Source: Deltaproteobacteria bacterium RBG_13_61_14
GTDB taxonomy: Bacteria; RBG-13-61-14
Direction of reading: 5' to 3'
Assembly: GCA_001797815.1 (NCBI GenBank)
Contig: MGQK01000053.1
Location: 63,922-106,213 of the forward strand
Length of the DNA stretch: 42,292 nucleotides
Position 1 is the first letter of the stretch. Each line of letters opens with the position of its first letter. Under the pieces are notes generated by a model. It was not told the DNA's origin. It did no database searches and saw nothing but the letters and a program-made list of their open reading frames with translations. The position numbers and the translations under genes are program-made. Shown one piece after another: positions 34,323 through 42,292 of this stretch.

Positions 34323-34906
34323 CCGGAGGTCAGTAGTCCCTTACGGCTGAAATCGTTGTCAAAAAGGACATGAATTTATACCAGGATGGAAGAAAGAATT
34401 TCACGCCAAGGCGCAAAGCCTCCAAGATAATTTTTCACCACCGAGACACCCCTCGGCCTGAGCTCGGGCCGAAGGCAGAGAGCACAGGGGAAGAGGAGGA
34501 GGAGGAAGAGATTTTACCACTAAAGCACAAAGGATCAAAAAGGTGAAGAGAAAGAAATTATCCACAAAGGACACGAAGAGGCACGAAGGCTTTCAAAAAT
34601 GTCTGCTCTTACCTGTCTACTGCCTACTGTATGCTGCCTACTTTTCTGAATTACTGCCTACTGCTTTTGACCGTCAACCGTGAACCGTGAACCTTTTCTG
34701 GAGTGGGACAGGCATTCCGCCTTCGCTGAGGACATAGCACTTCGGCGGAGTCTCTCCTGCCTGTCATCAACTTGAATTACTGTCCACCGGGCACTGTCAA
34801 CTATTCCATGCAAATATGTAAAGTATTATGTGAAGCTCTGACCCCGATCTTCCAGACTGAAAAAAATGCAACGATTGCAATTTTGATATTCATTTTTAGA
34901 ATCCTT
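34323..34906. repeat. Repeat-rich intergenic region after nuoN
   Basis: No gene is supported over 584 bases. It holds degraded repeat pieces side by side. TTTCACGCCAAGGCGCAAAG is at about 34399-34419. CACAAAG/CACGAAG arms are at about 34525-34592. ACTGCCTACTG-like direct repeats are at 34613-34664. A TCAACCGTGAACCGTGAACC segment (34674-34693) has an exact inverted copy at 41397-41416. A palindrome has ends GACAGGC/GCCTGTC (34707-34713/34759-34765). AT content rises from about 34800. Confidence 0.65.
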
Positions 34907-36172
34907 TCATCTTTCCCAAACGATCAATGATGGTTTTTCTTCCCTTACGCATAACTGATAAATTTTTCCCGAATAAGGTTCAATGTAAATGTATCTAATC
35001 ATATCATGCGGTTCAGTAAAAGTTATTGTATTTTCATTAAGCTGGACCTGAGGAATGGTCTCACCTATAGCATTTAGTACTGCAATGTGATATGTTACTG
35101 TATTAGAACGGTTTAATGAGTAATCATATGATCGATAGTATATATATATATAACCACCATTATCAATACAAATTAGTCTATCACCCTCAGCTTTTCGCCC
35201 ATTTTCAACTTGTATTTTATAATTAGTATCTCCAACTTTGAATAAATATAGATTAGAGTTATAAGCCAATTGGGGTCCGATAAATTCTCTTTTAAGGTAA
35301 TTATTTAGAAATCTTAAAAAATAAGGGGCATCTTTTTCTTCTATAATATTGCATGGTGATCGTTCATGATATTTGGATAGAACATTAGGATATTTATTAG
35401 CAAGATATTTATCAACCACATAATCATTACTTTTGGGATTGCAACTATAAAAACGCTTTGTCTTATCTTCTGAATGCCTAATACTAGATAAAATGAATAG
35501 CATGCCGTCTTCAGATATAAAGGAATTATAAGCATGAACGGAAAGACCTTCCTGATTTCTGAATGTCTTAATTAGGTTTAATTGCGAATCGTAGATGGTG
35601 TTGGTGAGAAATATATTTCCATTACCATCTATTCCCAATGGTTCCCCTCCTCCAGGCACCGCCTTGATAAGCTTACCTTCAGGATTATATAATTTTGCAC
35701 CAAAGCCGTCACCATTTGCATCATAATCAAAAATATATATGTCTCCGTGCTTGTTGACTAAAAAGCCATCCGGTCCCAGATTTTCTGCCCCACAATCCAA
35801 TCCATTACAAATACCTCTGTGCAACGAATCAATGCCCTCATTCCAGCTGAACTCCCGGATCACCCGTTTCTTGTATTCAATCATCTTTGGAGGTTTCTTG
35901 GCGCTTTCCTGGGCCAAGGTAGGTTCCTGGACAACTGCTTCTCCCTTTTCCATCTCCGCCAGCCGCTCCTCATCTCCCCCTGGTGCCGGCATTGCTTCGC
36001 TCACTCTCGGGGGCGGAGCCTCCCTCTTCACCACCTGTTCTTCCGCTCCCACCTCCCGCTTCAATCCCTTCCCCCACAACCACCATCCTCCTCCAGCCAA
36101 CATCACCAGCGCTACGAGCAACGCTATCACCCAGCTCACCTTGCTCTTGCTGCTTTTCTTTTGCTCATTCAT
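34907..36172 (-). CDS. Membrane-anchored protein with possible beta-propeller domain; mixed base composition
   Basis: ATG at 36172 follows GGGGGAG and gives 421 residues; the longer frame runs antisense into kdsA. The order is a short lysine/serine-rich cytoplasmic start, one transmembrane helix (VSWVIALLVALVMLAGGGWW), a proline/glutamate-rich linker and a soluble domain with repeated strand motifs (GPDGFLVNKHGDIYIFDYDA, GIDGNGNIFLTN, ISEDGMLFILSS, CIDNGGYIYIYYRS) like blades of an NHL/TolB-type propeller. The first third is GC-rich, as in its neighbours; from about 35830 to the 3' end the codons are strongly AT-rich. It lies 40 bases after kdsA. Function is unknown. Confidence 0.72.
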   Translation of the reverse strand: MNEQKKSSKSKVSWVIALLVALVMLAGGGWWLWGKGLKREVGAEEQVVKREAPPPRVSEAMPAPGGDEERLAEMEKGEAVVQEPTLAQESAKKPPKMIEYKKRVIREFSWNEGIDSLHRGICNGLDCGAENLGPDGFLVNKHGDIYIFDYDANGDGFGAKLYNPEGKLIKAVPGGGEPLGIDGNGNIFLTNTIYDSQLNLIKTFRNQEGLSVHAYNSFISEDGMLFILSSIRHSEDKTKRFYSCNPKSNDYVVDKYLANKYPNVLSKYHERSPCNIIEEKDAPYFLRFLNNYLKREFIGPQLAYNSNLYLFKVGDTNYKIQVENGRKAEGDRLICIDNGGYIYIYYRSYDYSLNRSNTVTYHIAVLNAIGETIPQVQLNENTITFTEPHDMIRYIYIEPYSGKIYQLCVREEKPSLIVWER

Positions 36173-36212
36173 CTTCACTCCCCCCGAGCGGAAGATGGTG
36201 CCAGGCACTGAC

Positions 36213-37052
36213 TTAGGTTTTTTCGAGGCAGACCGTCCGATGGAGATCGAGGAGGACGCGGAGCAGGTCTGGCAGGTCGGCCAGGGCCAGGGAGTTGGGC
36301 CCGTCACACAGCGCCCGGTCCGGGTCGGGGTGGACTTCCAAAAAAACGCCGTCCACCCCGGCCGCGACCGCGGCCCGGGCGAGCGGGGCGATGAAGCGGC
36401 GGTCTCCGCCCGAAGCGTTCCCCTGGCCGGCCGGGAGCTGGACCGAATGGGTGGCGTCAAAGACCACCGGGTATCCGAACCGGCGCATCAGGACCAGGCT
36501 GCGCATGTCCACCACCAGGTTGTGGTAGCCGAAGCTGGTGCCGCGCTCGGTGAGGATGATTTGCTTGGCGCCGCCGGCCTCGGCCTTGGCAATAGCCTGG
36601 CCCATGTCCTCCGGGGCCAGGAACTGGCCCTTTTTCAGGTTGAGCGCCTTGCCGGTCTTGGCCGCGGCCAGGATCAAGTCGGTCTGCCGGCAAAGGAAGG
36701 CCGGGATCTGGATCACGTCCAGCACCTCGGCCGCCGGCTCCACCTGGGCGAGGTCGTGGACGTCAGAGAGCACCGGCACGTCGAATTCCTGCCGCACTTT
36801 TTCAAGCACGCGCAGTCCTGCTTCGAGACCGGGCCCGCGGAAGGAGTTGACGCTGGTGCGGTTGGCCTTGTCAAAGCTGGCCTTGTAAATCCAGGGCATC
36901 CGGAGCGAAGCGGTGATGCGCTTGAGTTCCTCCGCCGTCTTGAGCGCCAGGGACTCGCTTTCGATCACGCAGGGGCCGGCGATGAGCAAGAGCGGCTGGT
37001 CGCCGCCGACCTTGACTCCTCGGATCTTCAATTCTTTGGCCGAAGCAAGCAT
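36213..37052 (-). CDS. kdsA: 3-deoxy-8-phosphooctulonate (KDO-8-P) synthase
   Basis: The 279-residue enzyme condenses arabinose-5-phosphate and phosphoenolpyruvate. LLIAGPCVIESE carries C28, the metal ligand that marks the metal-dependent KdsA class (metal-free enzymes have Asn here). WIYKASFDKANRTS, SDVHDLAQVEPAA, GTSFGYHNLVVDMRS, FDATHSVQLP and FLEVHPDPDRALCDGPN are family hallmarks. The gene starts three bases after pyrG stops and belongs to kdsB-pyrG-kdsA. Its product feeds lipopolysaccharide core synthesis. Confidence 0.96.
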   Translation of the reverse strand: MLASAKELKIRGVKVGGDQPLLLIAGPCVIESESLALKTAEELKRITASLRMPWIYKASFDKANRTSVNSFRGPGLEAGLRVLEKVRQEFDVPVLSDVHDLAQVEPAAEVLDVIQIPAFLCRQTDLILAAAKTGKALNLKKGQFLAPEDMGQAIAKAEAGGAKQIILTERGTSFGYHNLVVDMRSLVLMRRFGYPVVFDATHSVQLPAGQGNASGGDRRFIAPLARAAVAAGVDGVFLEVHPDPDRALCDGPNSLALADLPDLLRVLLDLHRTVCLEKT

Positions 37053-37055
37053 GGC

Positions 37056-38735
<1,680 letters not shown>

Positions 38736-39554
38736 TTATTCCTTTAGGGGCGCGGGTGACCCTGGGGGCGCGGGTGACCCCACCCGCGCCTTTAGCAGCG
38801 CTTCCGCTCGCCGCAAATCTTCCGGCGAGTCCACCCCGATCGAATCATGGGGCGTGGTCACCACTTTGATCTTGAAGCCCCAGGCCAATGCCCGCAACTG
38901 TTCCAGTTTTTCGGCGTCCTCCATGGCCGGCCGCGGCAGCCGGGCAAAGGCCTGGAGAAAATCGGTCCGATAGACATAAAGTCCCAGGTGCTTGTAAGGC
39001 GGGGGTTGGAGCTCGGCCGGCCGCTTCCCGCTTTCCTTCCAGGCCTGCACTAAATTCTCCCGGCCGCGGTAATAGGGCAGGGGCGACCGGGAAAAGTAGC
39101 AGGCAAAGTCCTGGTCATCGCAGACCACCTTGACCACGTTCGGGTCCAGGTAGTTCTGGGCTTCCGTAATTTCCACCTTGGCGCTGCCCATAGAGAGCTC
39201 TTCGTTTTCCAGGAAGGGGACCACGGCCCGGTCAATCGTCTCCGGGTGCATCAGCGGCTCATCGCCCTGGAGGTTGACGATCAACTCCGCGGTGCTCTTG
39301 GCCGCGGCTTCCGCCACCCGGTCGGTGCCGCTCTGGTGCTCGGTGGAGGTCAGGATCGCACAGCCGCCGAACGCCTCCACCGCCCGGAGCACCCGCTCGT
39401 CGTCCGTGGCTACCACGACCTCATCCACCCGGGAGGCGCGCCGGGCCTGCTCCCAGGTCCACTGGATCATGGGTTTGCCCAGGAGGGGGGCCAGGACTTT
39501 GGCGGGAAAGCGCTCCGAGCCGTAACGCGCAGGAATGATGGCCATGACTTTCAT
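38736..39554 (-). CDS. kdsB: 3-deoxy-manno-octulosonate cytidylyltransferase
   Basis: ATG at 39554 (MKVMAIIPARYGSERFPAKV) gives 272 residues; the frame upstream is antisense to the sirtuin. IPARYGSERFPAKVL binds the nucleotide; VVVATDDERVL, LIVNLQGDEPLM and LPYYRGR follow. HLGLYVYR and IGVDSPEDLRRAEALL complete the family pattern. It makes CMP-KDO. The last residues (GSPAPPGSPAP) are encoded by a duplicated palindromic repeat and look added. A promoter lies right before the start, and no clear ribosome-binding site is seen. Confidence 0.95.
   Translation of the reverse strand: MKVMAIIPARYGSERFPAKVLAPLLGKPMIQWTWEQARRASRVDEVVVATDDERVLRAVEAFGGCAILTSTEHQSGTDRVAEAAAKSTAELIVNLQGDEPLMHPETIDRAVVPFLENEELSMGSAKVEITEAQNYLDPNVVKVVCDDQDFACYFSRSPLPYYRGRENLVQAWKESGKRPAELQPPPYKHLGLYVYRTDFLQAFARLPRPAMEDAEKLEQLRALAWGFKIKVVTTPHDSIGVDSPEDLRRAEALLKARVGSPAPPGSPAPLKE
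38747..38790. repeat. Tandem/palindromic repeat inside the 3' end of kdsB
   Basis: GGGGCGCGGGTGACCC occurs at 38747-38762 and again at 38765-38780 (18-base period). The second copy forms a perfect 10-bp hairpin, GGCGCGGGTG/CACCCGCGCC (38767-38776/38781-38790). Confidence 0.8.
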
Positions 39555-39568
39555 TGAAATCGCGCTCA

Positions 39569-39596
39569 AGTATAGCAGAGGTTGCCCTCGTGTCAA
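39569..39596 (-). promoter_or_regulatory. Promoter of kdsB-pyrG-kdsA
   Basis: On the minus strand TTGACA (39596-39591) is followed after 16 bases by TATACT (39574-39569). Transcription would begin only about eight bases before the kdsB ATG, so the message is nearly leaderless. Confidence 0.7.
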
Positions 39597-39666
39597 ACTC
39601 AGGTTCAGGCAAGAGACCCGGTTCCCGGGCTTGCTCTCGCCGGCTTTGGCCCGGCCCGGCCGATAG

Positions 39667-39695
39667 TTGACAGCGGCATGGCCGGGTGGAAAAAT
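39667..39695 (+). promoter_or_regulatory. Promoter of the sirtuin gene
   Basis: TTGACA at 39667-39672, 17 bases, then AAAAAT at 39690-39695 (4 of 6). The ribosome-binding site GAGGAAC precedes the ATG at 39756. It is divergent from the kdsB promoter. Confidence 0.5.
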
Positions 39696-39755
39696 TGAGC
39701 CAAGAAGGAAGATACCAAACCTTGTATCCAGGTTGCCAAATGAGGAACGATTGAA

Positions 39756-40568
39756 ATGGAAGAGCTGATCCAGCGGGCGGCCCGGGACCTGGTCCGTTCC
39801 CGGCATGCGCTGGCCCTGACCGGGGCCGGGATTTCCACCGAATCCGGGATCCCGGACTTTCGCGGCCCCGGCGGCATCTGGACCAAGAACCCGGAAGCGG
39901 AGAAAAAGGCTTATCAAGCCTATGCCCGGTTCCAGGCCGATCCCAAGCAATACTGGGAAGAGCGGTTGAGCCAGCCTTCCCTGCTGGGGAGCCTGGAAAG
40001 CCTGAAGCCCAATCCCGGCCATTTGGCCCTGGCCGAGCTGGAGAAGATGAACATCCTGAAATGCACCATCACCCAGAATATAGACAACCTCCACCGCCAG
40101 GCCGGCAGCCAAAACCTGCTCGAATATCACGGCAATGCCTTTCGGCTGAGGTGCAGCTCCTGCCACTCCCGGTATGACCCGGGCGAGTATGACTTGAAGC
40201 GGCTGAGGCAGGAAGGCAAGCTGCCGCCGGCCTGCAAGGAGTGCGGAGCCCCGGTCAAGTCGGACGTGGTCCATTTCGGCGAAGGGATCCCCGCGGACGT
40301 GGCCGAGCAGAGCCTGGAGCAAGCGAGCCTTTGCGACCTGATGCTGATCTGCGGCACCTCCGCGGTCGTTTACCCGTTTGCCCTGTTGCCCCGGGTGGCG
40401 CGGGAGCGGCAGGATGCCCGCCGGCATAGAGCGGTGACCATTATCGAGGTCAACGCCGAGCCCACGCCTTTGACTTTTGAGAACATCTCCGACTATCTCC
40501 TCCAGGGCAAGACCGGAGAAATCCTGCCCCGGATTTTGGAAGAAGTGAAAAAGCTGCGGAGAGAGTGA
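39756..40568 (+). CDS. cobB: NAD-dependent protein deacylase, sirtuin family
   Basis: The 270-residue Sir2 protein has the NAD-binding GAGISTESGIPDFRG, TQNIDNLHRQAG, the catalytic H125 in EYHGNAF, and a zinc ribbon from C133, C136, C160 and C163. VVHFGEGIP, ICGTSAVVYPFA and IEVNAEPTPLT complete the Rossmann core. It removes acyl groups from lysine, producing O-acyl-ADP-ribose and nicotinamide. The gene symbol follows common bacterial practice; acyl preference cannot be read from the sequence. It is divergent from kdsB. Confidence 0.93.
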   Translation: MEELIQRAARDLVRSRHALALTGAGISTESGIPDFRGPGGIWTKNPEAEKKAYQAYARFQADPKQYWEERLSQPSLLGSLESLKPNPGHLALAELEKMNILKCTITQNIDNLHRQAGSQNLLEYHGNAFRLRCSSCHSRYDPGEYDLKRLRQEGKLPPACKECGAPVKSDVVHFGEGIPADVAEQSLEQASLCDLMLICGTSAVVYPFALLPRVARERQDARRHRAVTIIEVNAEPTPLTFENISDYLLQGKTGEILPRILEEVKKLRRE

Positions 40569-40608
40569 CCAGTGCACAGTGAAAAAAGGCTAAGGTTTGG
40601 CCCCAATC

Positions 40609-40637
40609 TGAAATCCAAAATCCAAAATCTAAAATTG
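40609..40637. repeat. Short AT-rich direct repeat
   Basis: AAATCCAAAATCCAAAATCT consists of repeated AAAATC(C) units between the sirtuin and methyltransferase genes. It is a simple repeat of unknown role. Confidence 0.45.
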
Positions 40638-40646
40638 ATTGCGCTT

Positions 40647-40675
40647 TTGCGTTGGCGCAAGAAATCCCTTAAACT
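40647..40675 (+). promoter_or_regulatory. Possible promoter of the methyltransferase gene
   Basis: TTGCGT at 40647-40652 and TAAACT at 40670-40675 are separated by 17 bases. The start would fall about three bases before the ATG, giving a leaderless mRNA; no ribosome-binding site is seen. Match quality is modest. Confidence 0.3.
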
Positions 40676-40684
40676 GGGCGCTCC

Positions 40685-41386
40685 ATGTTGACCGTCAATT
40701 ACCAGATCCTGGACGTCCGGCCCGGGCATCGGGTGCTCGACGCCGGGTGCGGGGCCGGCCGCCACTGCTTCGAAGCTTTCCGCCGGGGCTCCTTGATCTG
40801 CGGCATGGACTATGCCCGGCCGGAGGTGGAGAAGGTGATGTATTCGTTCGTGGCCGCCTCGGAAGAAGACCGGCGCCAGGGCGGGCAATGGGCGGTGCTC
40901 CGGGGCGACGTGCTCAGCCTGCCCTTTGCCGATAACCTTTTCGACCGGATCATCTGCGCCGAGGTGCTGGAGCACTTGCATGAGGACCTCCGGGCCATCG
41001 CCGAGCTCAAGCGGGTGCTCAAACCCGGCGGCCGGCTCGCGGTCACCGTGCCCACTTTCTTCACCGAGGCCGCCTACGGATTCCTCTCCCCCCTCTACTT
41101 CACCAACCCCGGCGGCCACGTGCGCAAGTTCATGCCCGACGAACTCGCGGCCAGGCTCCGCCATCTCGGCCTCAAGCTTTACGCCGTGGGCCACGCCCAC
41201 GCCTTCCACTCCCCCTACTGGCTGCTGCGCTGCGCTTTCGGCCTGCCCAACGAGAACCACCCGGTGCCGGCCACCTACCGCAAGTTCCTGGTCAAGACCA
41301 TCCTCTCCCCCACCCTCTCCCGCGTAGAAAAATTTCTGGATTGGGTTTTTCCCAAGAGCTTGATCATTTATGCGCAGAAGCCCTGA
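40685..41386 (+). CDS. Class I SAM-dependent methyltransferase
   Basis: The 233-residue protein has motif I HRVLDAGCGAGRHCFEAF near residues 16-33, DRIICAEVLEHLHEDLRAIA and LKPGGRLAVTVPTF, the Methyltransf_11 pattern. The C-terminal part ENHPVPATYRKFLV and the terminal aromatic stretch may contact the acceptor. It resembles ubiquinone/menaquinone or sugar methyltransferases only in the core, so no substrate is assigned. It stands alone, 116 bases after the sirtuin. Confidence 0.85.
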   Translation: MLTVNYQILDVRPGHRVLDAGCGAGRHCFEAFRRGSLICGMDYARPEVEKVMYSFVAASEEDRRQGGQWAVLRGDVLSLPFADNLFDRIICAEVLEHLHEDLRAIAELKRVLKPGGRLAVTVPTFFTEAAYGFLSPLYFTNPGGHVRKFMPDELAARLRHLGLKLYAVGHAHAFHSPYWLLRCAFGLPNENHPVPATYRKFLVKTILSPTLSRVEKFLDWVFPKSLIIYAQKP

Positions 41387-41846
41387 AGAAGTTCGCGGTT
41401 CACGGTTCACGGTTGATGATTCTAGACTTGCCTGCCATTCAATTGTGAAATGTTGATAGCAAATTTCTGACCTCGATCCCTTCAAGCGTCCAACCCAAAT
41501 CGCCAAGCGGCCTGGCTTACTTTTTTTCCAAGGCTCTTGACAACCCGGCGGCTTGACTCTACCTTCCCTTTTGCCGGGTGAAACGGAGGCGGGCTTGGCG
41601 GGAGAGCAACTTGGTGAAACGAGCCTGCGGCCGGTCAAGAGATAACCCGTTGGACTTATCGCCAGGATGAGAGGGGGTGGAAATTGCATTCCTGGGTTTA
41701 GCTGGCTTTACCGATTTGCGCCGTGGCCGGCCGGCCAGCCGAAGGGCAGAGCCAAGGGGTGAGAAAGGGTGAGTAGGACATAGTACGAACCCAGCAAAGG
41801 CGGGAACACTCTAATTCCCGCTGAACTAGGACCAAAGGAGGAAACG
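41387..41846. other. Gene-free intergenic region
   Basis: No gene is supported. GGTTCACGGTTCACGGTTGA at 41397-41416 is an exact inverted copy of 34674-34693. A TTGACA at 41537-41542 is present but lacks a convincing -10 at the right distance. The end carries the AAAGGAGG ribosome-binding site of the next gene. Confidence 0.5.
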
Positions 41847-42292
41847 ATGAGAGAGGTAACATCAAGGCGCGGCTGGGCGTTGGCGGTCATCCTTGTCGCC
41901 ATGCTCACGATCTTAGGGACGCTTTATGCCAAGGAGACAAGCAAGAACCGATCGAGCTATGCCCCCGTCAATATTACGGAGGAATTCACAACAACCATGG
42001 CTCGAATGAAAGCGGCGAAGCCGGGGGTAATGAAGCGGCAGATGGATTTGCTTAATGAGCGTTACGACCTGAGCAACCGTCCGGCCAAGGGCGTCACCAT
42101 GTCCAGGGGCAAGCCGGTCCAGGAAGGCGTGCGGGTCAAGCTTCCCAAAGGCATGACCTGGGAGAAGCTGGCGGCCATGAGCCCCGAAGAGATCCGCGAG
42201 AAGGATCTCTTTCCCGCGGGTCTCTTTCCCCTTCCCCACCCCAACCACCCGGAAGGCGGCATGGTCTTCCCGAAATTTCACATTGACGCGAT
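41847..42292 (+). CDS. Exported protein, probable cytochrome c-family oxidoreductase, 3'-truncated
   Basis: ATG at 41847 follows AAAGGAGGAAACG. The frame is open to the window edge (148 codons). A basic start and hydrophobic core (WALAVILVAMLTILGTLYA, cut likely after YAK or nearby) form a signal peptide. The mature part has MKRQMDLLNERYDLSNRP, GVTMSRGKPVQEGVRVKLP and FPLPHPNHPEGGMVFPKFHI. I associate these stretches with a family of periplasmic di-haem cytochrome c peroxidase-like proteins, sometimes labelled cytochrome B6. No CxxCH motif is reached before the edge, so the call rests on recollection of the N-terminal pattern. Confidence 0.5.
   Translation, partial: MREVTSRRGWALAVILVAMLTILGTLYAKETSKNRSSYAPVNITEEFTTTMARMKAAKPGVMKRQMDLLNERYDLSNRPAKGVTMSRGKPVQEGVRVKLPKGMTWEKLAAMSPEEIREKDLFPAGLFPLPHPNHPEGGMVFPKFHIDA

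Noticed and set aside
34613-34664. CRISPR-like repeat array
   Set aside because: The ACTGCCTACTG units are short, irregular and lack spacers of constant length; no cas genes are in the window.
38736-40577. 613-codon minus-strand frame as a fusion of kdsB with an N-terminal extension
   Set aside because: The upstream 340 codons are antisense to the sirtuin gene, and the promoter at 39569-39596 and canonical MKVMAIIPARYGSERFP fix the start at 39554.

Overview
The window is a GC-rich chromosomal stretch from a Gram-negative bacterium. Both KDO (lipopolysaccharide core sugar) genes kdsA and kdsB are present, together with pyrG, ilvD/ilvB/ilvN, tsaB and a respiratory complex I operon. GTG and TTG starts are fairly common. 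The intergenic gaps are crowded with several unrelated families of short palindromic repeats. The lineage cannot be fixed from sequence alone. An uncultivated Acidobacteriota-like or deltaproteobacterial-type genome would fit (inference).

Region 1 (1-10199) is a cell-surface glycan locus. A 5'-truncated ATP-grasp ligase, a HAD hydrolase, a SAM methyltransferase, a DegT-like PLP-fold protein, a FemAB-like acyltransferase and a PglE-type sugar aminotransferase are packed head to tail. A membrane-anchored PglF/CapD-type nucleotide-sugar 4,6-dehydratase follows behind its own promoter. Next comes a specialised NusG paralogue (UpxY/RfaH/LoaP type) whose strong promoter leads into a leader of about 145 nt with three mutually exclusive helices. 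A nucleotidyltransferase-fold protein (NTP_transf_5 type) closes the region. PglE plus PglF points to a 4-amino-4,6-dideoxy sugar; the ATP-grasp and FemAB proteins suggest amide decoration.

Region 2 (10248-16821, minus strand) holds branched-chain amino acid genes (ilvD-ilvB-ilvN) and a separate unit TPR protein-tsaB-DUF465 that ends in a clear intrinsic terminator. An orphan HicB-like antitoxin lies upstream.

Region 3 (16973-22725) is accessory. It has a GMC oxidoreductase with its small subunit, an internally deleted MNT nucleotidyltransferase relic, an AT-rich foreign-looking membrane protein, and a translationally coupled amidohydrolase plus tandem DUF1571/LolA-like exported protein.

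Region 4 (23302-34322) is an 11-subunit complex I operon, nuoABCDHIJKLMN, without nuoE, nuoF or nuoG. Four of its internal gaps carry palindromic repeats.

Region 5 (34323-42292) holds a repeat graveyard, a membrane-anchored protein whose 5' third is GC-rich and whose remainder is AT-rich, and kdsB-pyrG-kdsA on the minus strand. Divergent from these are a sirtuin, a SAM methyltransferase and, running off the 3' edge, an exported protein resembling a cytochrome c family.
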